This document shows, piece after piece, positions 17,135 through 25,593 of a DNA stretch of 64,000 nt. How positions within the stretch are numbered: the stretch's first letter is position 1; every line of letters starts with the position of its first letter. A program made the translations under genes and the position numbers. The DNA is taken from NCBI RefSeq assembly GCF_000177235.2, contig NC_014829.1, forward strand, positions 3,038,001 through 3,102,000, written 5' to 3'. Origin of the DNA: Evansella cellulosilytica DSM 2522 (GTDB lineage Bacteria; Bacillota; Bacilli; Bacillales; Salisediminibacteriaceae). The notes under the pieces were generated by a model that saw nothing but the letters and a program-made list of their open reading frames with translations, was not told the origin of the DNA and did no database searches.

Positions 17135-18436
17135 TTAATTCAATACTTTTCTTCTTTGTGTAAAAAAGATAACTGTCCCAATGAGAAAGAATAAAGCACC
17201 AAGAGCAAGTACATGATAATTGGAAGTTGCTGTGTCAGGAAGGCGTTCTCCTTCTTGACTAGTGGTTTCTGTTTCGTTTGATGATTGATGTTCTGCCTGA
17301 TTATTATTCTCGTTACCATTTGATTCTCCATCAGTTACAACTACCTGTTCATTGTCAACCTCTTGATCTTCTTTGAGCTTTTCCTTTTTTTCCTCTTCTT
17401 CAATTAACTCTTCTTGTTCTTCAGTGTCAACATCACCCGGGGAATCTACAGGTTCCTGTGTCTCTTCATCATTTGGATCCTCGACCTGATCACCTGGAGT
17501 TTCTTCGATAGGTTCAGGTTCAACCTCCGGCTCTACATAACTAAAGTCATATAAATGACTAACTCCTAAATTGTTATAAGCTACTAAAGCTTGAAATGCT
17601 TGTTCTGTTGACATACTATTTTCTGATGTATCGCTTAATAGCCATTTATATGCACCGTTTTCTAGTTGGTAATCTAGTAAATGTTGAAGGGGGTGGTGTC
17701 CATCATTATAAAAAGGCTCTTGTGTAACATCGACTCCTACAGATGACAATCCTATAATAACCTGAGCTGCAGTGTTTGAGTTAACACCCCAGTTATCAAA
17801 CCCTCCGTCTTCTTGCATGACGTCAGCTAATAATGTAACAGCCTTGTCAATTTCAGCTTGTACTTCATCTCGATCTTTATAAAAACCAAGAGCTGTTAAT
17901 GCCATGCCCGTGAAATCTAAATCGGCATTAACACCATCCCAGCCCCAACCACCATGAGGTAGAGATTGTTCTAGAATTTTATTTAATAACTTTTCTTCTG
18001 TCCACAAAGCGTCTTCAGGTATATCGTATTCCCCTGTATTTAGTGCAATCAATCCATAAATTTGCGCAGATAGCATATTTATAAATTCATCAGAATATAC
18101 TTTCTCGATTAAGTTTACCCCTTCAAAGTCTGTAGGGTCCTCGCCTATTGCAGCTACAGCAATGACCATTCTCTGTAAACTAGTACCCCTTAGTACTTGA
18201 TCCAGATCCTCAACTAAATACCCTCTATAAAGTTCAGATACGTCATCTGGTAAATGATTAGCCTTCGCCAATGCTGCTATGGACCAATCTGTATAATGCT
18301 CTGTTTCAATTAAGTGTGCAGCAGTTCGTTCTATATCTTGTTTCACCTCTTGACTAGCTAACACATTCAACGGAAATAATAATAGAACAAGTATCATTGC
18401 GACAATAGATTTTCTTAATAAAAGTAATTTAGACAT
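17135..18436 (-). CDS. Sortase-anchored alpha/alpha-barrel (prenyltransferase-like/transcobalamin alpha-like) surface protein
   Basis: A 433-residue secreted protein. A signal peptide covers residues 1-27 (LLLFPLNVLA). Repeats of the prenyltransferase/squalene-oxidase type fill about 30-300, such as GGWGWDGVNADLDFTGMALT, GGFDNWGVNSNTAAQVIIGL and GAYKWLL. An acidic Pro/Glu spacer of about 95 residues follows. The end is a cell-wall anchor: LPDTA at 399-403, a hydrophobic helix, and QRRKVLN. The alpha6/alpha6 fold is that of the cobalamin-binding alpha domain of intrinsic factor. The gene directly follows the cobalamin riboswitch, so a wall-anchored corrinoid receptor is inferred. GGGAGAGCGAAAA precedes the ATG. 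Confidence 0.85.
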   Translation of the reverse strand: MSKLLLLRKSIVAMILVLLLFPLNVLASQEVKQDIERTAAHLIETEHYTDWSIAALAKANHLPDDVSELYRGYLVEDLDQVLRGTSLQRMVIAVAAIGEDPTDFEGVNLIEKVYSDEFINMLSAQIYGLIALNTGEYDIPEDALWTEEKLLNKILEQSLPHGGWGWDGVNADLDFTGMALTALGFYKDRDEVQAEIDKAVTLLADVMQEDGGFDNWGVNSNTAAQVIIGLSSVGVDVTQEPFYNDGHHPLQHLLDYQLENGAYKWLLSDTSENSMSTEQAFQALVAYNNLGVSHLYDFSYVEPEVEPEPIEETPGDQVEDPNDEETQEPVDSPGDVDTEEQEELIEEEEKKEKLKEDQEVDNEQVVVTDGESNGNENNNQAEHQSSNETETTSQEGERLPDTATSNYHVLALGALFFLIGTVIFFTQRRKVLN

Positions 18437-18473
18437 TTTTCGCTCTCCCTCTTTTTTATGTAATATTTTGGCA

Positions 18474-18498
18474 TAAAAAAAATCCCCTTGAAGGAGAA
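18474..18498 (-). terminator. Terminator hairpin of the cobalamin riboswitch expression platform
   Basis: On the minus strand TCTCC pairs with GGGGA around TTCAA and is followed by eight T's. It lies between the aptamer and the first start codon, so ligand-bound RNA would end here. Confidence 0.7.
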
Positions 18499-18575
18499 GT
18501 TTGTCAAAGAAATAAACTTACAAAACAGTTCACTTCTTAACACCCTCCTATCCTCGTAGTACTGGTGAAAAAATA

Positions 18576-18712
18576 AAATAGGCAGGTTTCCTGGCTCATG
18601 GTCATAGCTTCCTACGTCTTCCCATCATTAAGACAGTGACATACTGTAGGTTGCTCCCATTTACAGTGGCGGGACCGCGTTGGATTTTCACCAAACTTCC
18701 CTATTAAGCTAA
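18576..18712 (-). promoter_or_regulatory. Cobalamin (B12) riboswitch
   Basis: On the minus strand the RNA contains GGGAAGTTTGGTGAAAATCC, GCCACTGTAAATGGGAGCAA, and the B12 box AGCCAGGAAACCTGCC at about 18581-18596. These are the conserved core, receptor region and 3' box of the cobalamin aptamer. It precedes the surface-protein/ECF operon, and a terminator hairpin follows. Adenosylcobalamin binding would switch the operon off. Confidence 0.96.
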
Positions 18713-18840
18713 GATTCTATCACGAGAATTTTAGCACCTATTTTAACTTTCAATATTTTTATGTCGAATGTAATAATAACATAATGGATTGATTAATGTA
18801 TATGATGAATGTTAAAAATTTTTAAAAAACTACTTTAAGA

Positions 18841-19404
18841 CTATTGAAATAGCATGAATTTAATTAATAACGCAAATACTCTAGCTAGCAATATCCCAAA
18901 CAGCAAGAGTGAGAAAGTAAATAACCACTTCGTTAAATTCTCTATTATGATATAAATAATAACAGATTTCTTCCTTGGAATTTGTCCCACTTTTATACGG
19001 TATGACAGTGGTCGAATTGGTAAACCAACAGTTCTTTTCAATTTCTCAAAATCTCTTTCCACATATCTGCAAAATTCTTCAAAATGAATATTTTTATCAT
19101 CTGAATTTTTTATCAAATTATTTCTAAACTGATGATATGCATGTAAACAATCTGGGTGAAACAACTCATAGTACGTTTTCACCAATTTATTTACTTCGTT
19201 TATGATTGCAATACCATCATCTCGACTGATTTGTTTGTATAAGTACGGCTCCATCACTTTAAAAATCGGTAAATATACGCTATATAGTCTTTGCTTTGCG
19301 ATTGAAACTCTTCCCTTTCTTGATGCAACAAAAAAACCTAAAAAAAACGAGATGCTTACTAACAAGATACTATATAATAATATGTGTTCTGTATGAATGT
19401 TCAC
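18841..19404 (-). CDS. Membrane protein of unknown function
   Basis: 187 residues with a hydrophobic helix at each end (residues about 8-28 and 155-182) and a cytoplasm-like charged middle. The middle is rich in aromatic and basic residues (HPDCLHAYHQFRNNLI, CRYVERDFEKLKRTVGLP). I do not recognise the family. The start is a GTG at 19404 with GGGGGAGGGGGCATA upstream. It is not part of the cobalamin operon, being on the far side of the riboswitch; it follows plsY on the same strand by about 110 bases. Confidence 0.6.
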   Translation of the reverse strand: MNIHTEHILLYSILLVSISFFLGFFVASRKGRVSIAKQRLYSVYLPIFKVMEPYLYKQISRDDGIAIINEVNKLVKTYYELFHPDCLHAYHQFRNNLIKNSDDKNIHFEEFCRYVERDFEKLKRTVGLPIRPLSYRIKVGQIPRKKSVIIYIIIENLTKWLFTFSLLLFGILLARVFALLIKFMLFQ

Positions 19405-19511
19405 TATGCCCCCTCCCCCTTTATTAATTCCACCAGAGCATGAATAGCTTACATTCGTAACCCTTTAAGCAAAAAAATACGACATTCATATATATGAATG
19501 CCGTGACCTAC

Positions 19512-20153
19512 CTATGATTTGATGATTTCCTCACTAAGTTCCTCTTTTATTTGTTCCTGATACTTCTTTATTCTTTTATCTGTTATTTTGACTTCTTTAC
19601 CGCAAATATAATTCGTTATATTCGATCGATGTAAATAAACCATAAATAACGAAAATAACGTAAATAATAGCATCAGCTCAAAACTACCTATAAAAATGGA
19701 ATGAACGGTTAACGCAATGCCAATGGAAAGCGAACCAAAAAAAACATACTTTGTAATAAAAATAACTAAAAAGAATGTAGAGTAGCCGCTTAGAAATAAT
19801 ATCGGGTTTATTGTAATGAGAACTCCAGCTGTAGTAGCGACAGCTTTCCCACCACGAAAGTTAGCGAATACAGGAAAACAGTGTCCTAAAATGACGGCAA
19901 CCCCGATATACACTGGATTAACCTCAATAGAAAATATCACAGGTAATGAAACTGCAAGCACACCTTTACTAACATCACCTAATAAAACGAGAATTCCTGC
20001 TTTTTTCCCTAAAACTAGTGCACTATTGGATGCTCCTAAGTTTCCGCTTCCAAAATTTCTTACATCCGCTCCATACTTGAGCTTACCTACAATAAGCGCA
20101 AATGGTATAGACCCGATTAAATATGCTAATAATATAATAAAATAGGTTTCCAT
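19512..20153 (-). CDS. plsY: Glycerol-3-phosphate acyltransferase, PlsY-like
   Basis: A 213-residue integral membrane enzyme with five to six helices. It acylates glycerol-3-phosphate from acyl-phosphate, the first step of phospholipid synthesis. Motif 1 is GSIPFALIVGKL, then the glycine-rich loop FGSGNLGASNS, and motif 3 GHCFPVFANFRGGKAVATT. The canonical loop is GSGN-hydrophobic-GATN; here Thr is replaced by Ser, a mild change. B. subtilis has its plsY (yneS) near parE, so this may be a paralogue. Confidence 0.87.
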   Translation of the reverse strand: METYFIILLAYLIGSIPFALIVGKLKYGADVRNFGSGNLGASNSALVLGKKAGILVLLGDVSKGVLAVSLPVIFSIEVNPVYIGVAVILGHCFPVFANFRGGKAVATTAGVLITINPILFLSGYSTFFLVIFITKYVFFGSLSIGIALTVHSIFIGSFELMLLFTLFSLFMVYLHRSNITNYICGKEVKITDKRIKKYQEQIKEELSEEIIKS

Positions 20154-20341
20154 TTAATCACCCCATAGTTTCGCAATAAAGGTTCATAGATTTAATTATA
20201 TAATATATTGTCAATATTCATATACAATTAACAAAAAATGTAGAATTTAATTTTTTCCATACATATCGCTTACTGAATTGTTGATTCCTTTTTACCTTAT
20301 AATTAATGTATAATTATATTAACACTTTTTGTGGAGTGATA

Positions 20342-21595
20342 ATGATGAAAAAAGAACAAAAACATGACCCGTTCAAGAAATCTTTTGGAAGTTTAGAAAA
20401 TCTAGTAGATAAAATTAGTGATGTGTTGAGCTGTCCCGTCACGATTGAAGATGCAAACCATAACTTATTAGTATATAGTTCACATGATGAACGAACAGAT
20501 CAAGCGAGAATTGCTACCATTATCGGTCGAAGAGTACCAGAGAAAGTAATTAATCAATTTTGGAAGAACGGTATATTACCAAAGTTGCTTGAAACTAACA
20601 ATCCAGTAAGAGTACCAGAAATTATAGATATGGGTATTAGTAATAGAGTTGCTATATCTATTAAAGCTAATAATGATATTTTAGGGTTTATATGGGTTTT
20701 GGAAATTAACAAGCAATTGAGCGATAATGACCTAGCATTACTGAAAATGGCAGCAGAGACTGCTAGAAATCAGCTTTTACAAAGACAAGTACGAAAACAA
20801 AAGCAAACAAAAGGTTACCAAGAATTTTTTTGGCAACTCCTAACAGGACATTTAACTTCCACTGAAGAAATAGTGAATAAATTTGATCAATTGGAAATAA
20901 TCCCTCCTTCCTCCTTTTTCATTGTTATTTTTTCCTTTAATCATGACATTACTTTGGAAGAAGAACGTCATATTTCATATTTACTCACAATATCACAGCA
21001 AATTCGCACCGTTTTTTATGTCATTGATGGCAACGAATTGATTTTACTGAGTACTACAGTAAATGATAATGATTTTGATATAAATTTCTCTTCCTTTCTC
21101 ACAAACTTTACATCACAAATGAAAAAAAAGTTTAGTATTGATGACATAATAAGCGGCGCTGGAAATAAATACAATAAATATGAAAATATTGAGACTAGTT
21201 ATCAACAAGCAATTACAGTATTAAACTTAAAAAAGCAGTACCCAGACGAATTAATAAAAACTCATACGTATGAAAAATTAGGGATATTTCGATACATAGA
21301 GTTTCTTCAACAAAAAAATAAGGTAGATAACTATTATAATCAAGCCATTCTAAATCTAGAAAGCTATGATCAAAACCATAATACTCATTTATTACATACC
21401 CTCGATACATTTTTATCAATGGACAGTAACGTCAATGAAGCAGCCAATCAACTTCATATTCACACAAATACACTACTTTATCGTTTGAAAAGAATATCCG
21501 AAGTAGGAAAAATCAATTTGAAGAATATGAATGAAAAAACTTCTCTCTTCGTTGATATGAAACTATATAAGTTAAGTAAACAAACTCATTTGTAA
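20342..21595 (+). CDS. adeR: PucR/CdaR-type transcriptional activator, AdeR-like
   Basis: A 417-residue regulator. An N-terminal sensory region (residues about 15-145, GAF-like, starting SLENLVDKISDVLSCPVTIE) is followed by a GGDEF-like/PucR middle. The C-terminal helix-turn-helix is typical of the PucR family: LDTFLSMDSNVNEAANQLHI, HTNTLLYRLKRI. It lies directly upstream of ald in the same direction. B. subtilis AdeR is a PucR-type activator of ald, so regulation of alanine dehydrogenase is inferred. GGAG lies five to eight bases before tandem ATGs at 20342 and 20345. Confidence 0.82.
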   Translation: MMKKEQKHDPFKKSFGSLENLVDKISDVLSCPVTIEDANHNLLVYSSHDERTDQARIATIIGRRVPEKVINQFWKNGILPKLLETNNPVRVPEIIDMGISNRVAISIKANNDILGFIWVLEINKQLSDNDLALLKMAAETARNQLLQRQVRKQKQTKGYQEFFWQLLTGHLTSTEEIVNKFDQLEIIPPSSFFIVIFSFNHDITLEEERHISYLLTISQQIRTVFYVIDGNELILLSTTVNDNDFDINFSSFLTNFTSQMKKKFSIDDIISGAGNKYNKYENIETSYQQAITVLNLKKQYPDELIKTHTYEKLGIFRYIEFLQQKNKVDNYYNQAILNLESYDQNHNTHLLHTLDTFLSMDSNVNEAANQLHIHTNTLLYRLKRISEVGKINLKNMNEKTSLFVDMKLYKLSKQTHL

Positions 21596-21622
21596 AAATA
21601 CACAAATGAGTTTGTTTTATTT
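21580..21622 (+). terminator. Terminator of the adeR-like gene
   Basis: ACAAACTCATTTGT pairs with ACAAATGAGTTTGT and is followed by TTTAT. It overlaps the last codons of the gene and separates it from ald. Confidence 0.8.
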
Positions 21623-21695
21623 CGGAATGATGAACAATGAAAAATAAAATAATAAACTTTATACTTTACATACGAAACTTAAGGGGGTAGAAAGT

Positions 21696-22826
21696 ATGTT
21701 AATCGGTGTACCCAAGGAAATTAAAAATAATGAAAACCGTGTAGCTTTAACACCTTCTGGCGTTGATACTTTAATAAAATCAGGTCACCAAGTACTAATA
21801 GAAACTGACGCAGGAATAGGTAGTGGTTTTTCCGATGAAGACTATATAGCTGCTGGTGCTGTTATAGTAGAAAAAGCGTCAGATGCTTGGACTGTAGAAA
21901 TGGTGATGAAAGTGAAGGAACCACTTCCAGCAGAATATCAATACTTCCACAAAGGATTAGTGCTATTTACGTATCTTCACTTGGCAGCTGAGCCGGACTT
22001 AGCGAAGGCATTAACGGAAAATGAAGTAATAGCAATTGCCTATGAAACAGTAGAGGTTAATCGAACGTTACCATTGTTAACACCGATGAGTGAAGTTGCT
22101 GGAAGAATGGCAACGCAAATTGGTGCACAATTTTTACAAAAATTTAACGGTGGTAAAGGAATACTGTTAGCTGGCGTTCCTGGCGTCTCTAGAGGTAATG
22201 TCACGATTATTGGTGGTGGTGTCGTAGGCACGAACGCCGCAAAACTAGCCATTGGTCTAGGGGCAAACGTAACAATTATTGATTTAAGTGCTGACCGATT
22301 AAGGCAGCTCGATGATATTTTTGGGAATAGCATTCAAACACTTATGTCAAATCCTACTAATATTGCAAATACAGTTGCAAACTCAGACTTAGTTATTGGT
22401 GCTGTTCTCATTCCTGGAGCTAAAGCACCTAAGCTAGTGACTGAACAAATGATTCAAAGGATGACTCCTGGCTCTGTCATAGTAGATGTTGCTATAGACC
22501 AAGGAGGAATATTCGAAACAGTAGATCACATTACAACTCATGATAATCCAACTTATAATAAACACGGGGTCGTTCACTATGCCGTTGCAAATATGCCAGG
22601 AGCTGTTCCTCGAACATCTACAGTAGCACTCACAAATGTAACCGTTCCATATGCTCTACAGATTGCCAATAAAGGTGTTAAACAAGCAATTTCCGAAAAC
22701 CGAGCTTTAGAGATGGGGGTTAACACTGCTGGTGGATTCATCACTTATGAAGCAGTTGCTAAGGATCTCGGCTATGGTTATGTAGCAGTTGATGTGGCTT
22801 TAGAAAAAATCGCAGTTAACAATTGA
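21696..22826 (+). CDS. ald: Alanine dehydrogenase
   Basis: A 376-residue NAD-dependent enzyme converting L-alanine to pyruvate and ammonium, used for alanine catabolism and sporulation in Bacillus. Active-site residues are at their usual places: Arg15 (NENRVALTP), Lys74 (MKVKEP) and His95 (TYLHLA). The Rossmann loop is [10 protein letters not shown], and [10 protein letters not shown] is a family signature near the C-terminus. GGGGGTAGAAAGT precedes the ATG. The adeR-like gene lies upstream with a terminator between. Confidence 0.96.
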   Translation: MLIGVPKEIKNNENRVALTPSGVDTLIKSGHQVLIETDAGIGSGFSDEDYIAAGAVIVEKASDAWTVEMVMKVKEPLPAEYQYFHKGLVLFTYLHLAAEPDLAKALTENEVIAIAYETVEVNRTLPLLTPMSEVAGRMATQIGAQFLQKFNGGKGILLAGVPGVSRGNVTIIGGGVVGTNAAKLAIGLGANVTIIDLSADRLRQLDDIFGNSIQTLMSNPTNIANTVANSDLVIGAVLIPGAKAPKLVTEQMIQRMTPGSVIVDVAIDQGGIFETVDHITTHDNPTYNKHGVVHYAVANMPGAVPRTSTVALTNVTVPYALQIANKGVKQAISENRALEMGVNTAGGFITYEAVAKDLGYGYVAVDVALEKIAVNN

Positions 22827-22834
22827 TAAGAAAA

Positions 22835-22877
22835 AACTAAAAACGCGCTTCGTGAAGCTCGCTTTTAGTTTTTTCTT
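22835..22877 (+). terminator. Terminator of ald
   Basis: AACTAAAAACGCG pairs imperfectly with CGCTTTTAGTT and is followed by TTTTTCTT. Confidence 0.8.
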
Positions 22878-22878
22878 A

Positions 22879-22970
22879 GAAGCGGTGAAGAAAGGATGCC
22901 ACATGTCTTTAACGTAGTAGTGAGTGCTCTTCTCGCTACTACGCGTGGCATCTTTTCCACCGCCTTTTTT
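22879..22970. repeat. Family E structured element, copy 1
   Basis: Outer arms GAAGCGGTGAAGAAAGGATG and CATCTTTTCCACCGCC are inverted copies. The inner hairpin GTAGTAGTGAG/CTCGCTACTAC encloses TGCTCTT. The same inner core (GAGTGCTCTTCTCGCTA) repeats after the spxH terminator. It lies directly 3' of the ald terminator. Confidence 0.75.
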
Positions 22971-23008
22971 TATAAATTTTTACCTTTTACCCCTTTATTA
23001 TGATGTCG

Positions 23009-23320
23009 TTAATGGTCATGCTTTTTGTGCTTGTCCCATTTAGGGATAAAATTGTTCTCTTTTAATTCATTATATTTCTTTTCAACAAAAGAAATCATCT
23101 TCTTTCCTTTTTCCTCTGTAAAAACACCGAATTCAACATATTTGTTAATGATCTCTACCTTTTTCTCCAATGCCTTCTCTTGTAATGTTGCCATCTCATC
23201 CATTTGCTCTGCAGTTAATTCAACATCTTCATTCATTCCATGAGCGCCAACCTCTGAAGAAAAGCCAACACTAAATAACATAATAGCTGACAACACCCCA
23301 ACTACTAACTTACGTTTCAT
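23009..23320 (-). CDS. Secreted DUF2680-like small protein
   Basis: 103 residues with a signal peptide (residues 1-26, ending VGAHG) and a short helical domain. The domain has the pattern LTAEQMDEMATLQEKALEKK, then YVEFGVFTEEKGKKMISFV, as in DUF2680/YckD proteins. The tail is His/Lys-rich (WDKHKKHDH) and could bind metal. AGGAGGGTTTGT precedes the ATG at 23320, and an upstream ATG at 23359 is rejected. Function is unknown. Confidence 0.65.
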   Translation of the reverse strand: MKRKLVVGVLSAIMLFSVGFSSEVGAHGMNEDVELTAEQMDEMATLQEKALEKKVEIINKYVEFGVFTEEKGKKMISFVEKKYNELKENNFIPKWDKHKKHDH

Positions 23321-23511
23321 ACAAACCCTCCTAAAAAAATGTAGTAGTAGTGTCTGCAAATTTTATATTTTTATCCATTTTTTTCATACATATTGAGGTG
23401 TACATAACATTCAGACTTAAGGAGGATGTAAATACAACCTCCAGGACGTTTTTTGCAGTTTTTCTATTCGTTAAAATGGAAGCAAGAAATAAAGATTAGA
23501 GGTGATGAAAA

Positions 23512-23634
23512 GTGATCATCGCAATGATAAAACAAAAATTATATGTAAACATTGAAAATGAGATTAGAACAAAAAAGTTCATTGAGCAGCATAAAAACAA
23601 AATTTACAGAGAATATCCTACTAGGTTGTTTTAA
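23512..23634 (+). CDS. Possible 40-residue basic peptide
   Basis: A GTG-initiated frame, preceded by AGAGGTGATG, encodes VIIAMIKQKLYVNIENEI and then basic helical residues ending REYPTRLF. The ribosome binding site is good, but no family is recognised and a family C hairpin follows at 23716. It may be a real micropeptide or chance. Confidence 0.35.
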   Translation: MIIAMIKQKLYVNIENEIRTKKFIEQHKNKIYREYPTRLF

Positions 23635-23715
23635 AATGTATATGACGTTATCCTTTGCTAACGTGAAAATTACTATGTGAGGAGTCGTTTACTTAGATTC
23701 TATTTGAAAAAAATT

Positions 23716-23756
23716 AAAAGGGTAACTCATAAGTTCAAGCTTTGAGTCACCCTCTA
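23716..23756. repeat. Family C palindrome
   Basis: AAGGGTAACTCATAAGTTC followed by TTTGAGTCACCCTC. It lies between a possible small gene and the ypjP-like gene, on convergent strands. Confidence 0.65.
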
Positions 23757-23760
23757 TTTT

Positions 23761-24375
23761 TTATGACATCCACTTTGGTGGCGTATTTTTATCCCAATAA
23801 ATATCTCCTAAATGGTGATGCTCTTCAAAATCATCTTCACTTAAATGATAATGAAAATTAAACCAATACCCTTGTTTAGGTCGAATATCACGTCTCACAT
23901 CGAAGCGAGCTACTTCCGTGTTTGTTCTCACATCATATATGTTAAATATTTTTTCACCGTAACCGTTAGCAGGATTTTCGGAAACTTCATAATGGCGAAG
24001 ATCTTCTTCCTCAGCCTCGATTAATAAATCCTTAATTACTTCTTCCATATTTGGCATCACTGTGCTCATAAGATCGGACTCTACTTTATTAACAATTCTC
24101 GGGCCTAACTTATTTACTGTTTGTTCTATCGCTTGCTCTGTAATAAGGTGAATAAGATCATCTGTGTCAAATTCATCCGATTCTTCAAATAGATCTATTT
24201 CATCAACTTGATCTACATGAGAAAAATCAGTTATTTGATCTGATTCTGAATCTGGTAATGAAAGCTCATTGTTATCAGCATACGCATCTAAATAGTTGGG
24301 TGGTATAAATACACCCAATGTCATAAAAGTGATAGCGATTACAGAAATTTTTTTCATCCATAGCTTCCATCTCAT
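23761..24375 (-). CDS. YpjP-like protein
   Basis: A 204-residue protein with an N-terminal signal or anchor helix (residues about 7-28). Next comes an acidic stretch (residues 35-75) and a C-terminal domain ending FHYHLSEDDFEEHHHLGDIY and DKNTPPKW. That ending is the hallmark of YpjP of Bacillus, whose function is unknown. The acidic, secreted-looking composition suggests it acts outside the membrane. AGGGGAG lies nine bases before the ATG at 24375. Confidence 0.8.
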   Translation of the reverse strand: MRWKLWMKKISVIAITFMTLGVFIPPNYLDAYADNNELSLPDSESDQITDFSHVDQVDEIDLFEESDEFDTDDLIHLITEQAIEQTVNKLGPRIVNKVESDLMSTVMPNMEEVIKDLLIEAEEEDLRHYEVSENPANGYGEKIFNIYDVRTNTEVARFDVRRDIRPKQGYWFNFHYHLSEDDFEEHHHLGDIYWDKNTPPKWMS

Positions 24376-24436
24376 GATTCATTACTCCCCTATTAAGTGA
24401 TTATACCTATTATTTTATCATTTTTTTATAAAAAGT

Positions 24437-24562
24437 CTATTTATCTTTATTACAAATAGATGAATTTTCATCAGAAATATGCTTAATCTCCATGTTACAG
24501 CACTGACTAGTATTGCTTTGATGCTTTTTAAAAAATACTCTTTTGAACCATTTTTGTAACAT
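24437..24562 (-). CDS. Small cysteine-pair protein (41 residues), probable metal-associated peptide
   Basis: The peptide starts MLQKWFKRVFFKKHQ, continues NTSQCCNMEIKHISDE and ends SSICNKDK. AGGAGGTGTTCAGG directly before the ATG makes translation likely. The Cys-Cys pair with a following hydrophobic residue, and the ArsR regulator and permease next door, resemble the short CC-motif peptides that accompany ArsR-permease clusters in firmicutes. Metal binding is inferred. It starts 12 bases after the YrzI-like gene, so the two are probably one operon. Confidence 0.62.
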   Translation of the reverse strand: MLQKWFKRVFFKKHQSNTSQCCNMEIKHISDENSSICNKDK

Positions 24563-24574
24563 CCTGAACACCTC

Positions 24575-24724
24575 CTAAAAGAATCTTCTCGTTTGTACAT
24601 ATTGAGCGCGTTTATATAATAACTCTTCTTTAATGCGTTGTTGATTCCTTTCACTTCTTATGTTCTCGACAGTATATCTTCTCTTTGAGATTGTAATTGT
24701 TAAAAAAAATAGGTGAAATATCAT
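24575..24724 (-). CDS. YrzI-family small protein
   Basis: A 49-residue peptide beginning MIFHLFFLTITISKRRYT, followed by a charged helix. The hydrophobic FFLT-x-TI start and the KR then acidic/basic helix match the YrzI family of small Bacillus proteins (sporulation-associated by annotation). AAAGGAG lies before the ATG at 24724. It sits between the permease-like gene and the Cys-pair peptide, all on the same strand. Confidence 0.65.
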   Translation of the reverse strand: MIFHLFFLTITISKRRYTVENIRSERNQQRIKEELLYKRAQYVQTRRFF

Positions 24725-24803
24725 TTTAAATACACTCCTTTATATTTTTGGCTATGATAAACTTTGATGTTGACTTTCACTTCAGGACGCTCGCTTGTCT
24801 CTT

Positions 24804-25154
24804 TCACCAGGAAAAATGCTGGCCTTGTTGTATATTCCCTGTGATAACACCATTTTTTATCGATTTACTATATCCTAATTTTTCAAGAAGAAGTCCAATT
24901 ATTACCGATAAGCTTGCTGTTATTATTATGTAAGTAATCGCTACATTCCACCCCATCAATGCCGCCATGAGCGTAATGAATGCAAATAACAAAGCGAGAG
25001 TAATAGCAGTTATTAAGCTTGAGTTTTTAAGTTTATCTCTTATCTTTTCATGCGGAATAAATCCTCGTATCATATTCATGAGAATGGATACAACAATAAA
25101 TAGGATAATGAGTTTTATCAATAGTTGAACAAACATTTGTAACGTTTCACTCAT
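24804..25154 (-). CDS. Short permease-like membrane protein, possibly internally deleted
   Basis: 116 residues with three to four hydrophobic segments. The start (RGFIPHEKIRDKLKNSS) resembles the first part of the YraQ/DUF318 permeases, and the end (LMGWNVAITYIIITASLSV, then EKLGYSKSIKNG) resembles a middle part. Full permeases have about 300 residues and a Pro-Cys-Ser-Cys core in between, which is absent here, so this may be a shortened relative or a deletion product. AGGAGGTGATCC precedes the ATG at 25154. Two ArsR-type operators lie upstream. Confidence 0.5.
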   Translation of the reverse strand: MSETLQMFVQLLIKLIILFIVVSILMNMIRGFIPHEKIRDKLKNSSLITAITLALLFAFITLMAALMGWNVAITYIIITASLSVIIGLLLEKLGYSKSIKNGVITGNIQQGQHFSW

Positions 25155-25175
25155 AAGGATCACCTCCTCTTATTA

Positions 25176-25228
25176 ATCAATTTTTTTTGATGTAAAACAC
25201 AATTGTTATTAAATCAACTTTTTTTGAT
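25176..25228 (-). promoter_or_regulatory. Two ArsR-type operators upstream of the permease-like gene
   Basis: ATCAA-N6-TTGAT occurs at 25176-25191 and 25213-25228, both with a T-rich spacer. On the minus strand a -35-like TTGATT overlaps the distal site, and TACATC overlaps the proximal one with 17-base spacing, so bound repressor would occlude the promoter. Confidence 0.75.
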
Positions 25229-25259
25229 ATAATAGATTTGAAAGTAGCCCAGCAATTTA

Positions 25260-25574
25260 TCATTTATCTGGGCGGAATAAACAGCATAATTCTTCTGAAA
25301 GTAAATGATCAATAGATTGGTTATTAATTGTATAGTAATTCCATGTCCCCTTTTTTTCTTTTACAATAATGTCAGCATCTAATAAAATCTTAAGATGGTA
25401 TGAGAGCTTTGATTGAGGAATCTCTAATAAATCCGTCAAATCACACACACATGTAGAACCTTGTCTACAAAGTATAGACAATAAGTGTAGACGTTTATTA
25501 TCGGCTAATGCCTTAAACCTCTTTTCGTAAAAAGAAAAATCATTTTCATTTTTTAATGGTATCGAAAGTTTCAT
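25260..25574 (-). CDS. ArsR/SmtB-family metal-responsive repressor
   Basis: A 104-residue winged-helix regulator. ALADNKRLHLLSILCRQG, then STCVCDLTDLLEI, then QSKLSYHLKILLDADI form the ArsR fold. The CVCDL motif in the first recognition region is the thiol site of arsenic/antimony-sensing ArsR proteins. Another Cys pair (EELCCLF) lies near the C-terminus. GGGAGGGGTTACG precedes the ATG at 25574, and an earlier ATG at 25625 is rejected. Two operators lie just upstream and two more upstream of the next gene, so it likely represses itself and the permease/small-peptide group. Confidence 0.88.
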   Translation of the reverse strand: MKLSIPLKNENDFSFYEKRFKALADNKRLHLLSILCRQGSTCVCDLTDLLEIPQSKLSYHLKILLDADIIVKEKKGTWNYYTINNQSIDHLLSEELCCLFRPDK

Positions 25575-25593
25575 CGTAACCCCTCCCTGATTA

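Noticed and set aside
24418-24654. 78-residue minus-strand frame
   Set aside because: It overlaps two shorter frames that have strong ribosome binding sites and family resemblance; this one has neither.
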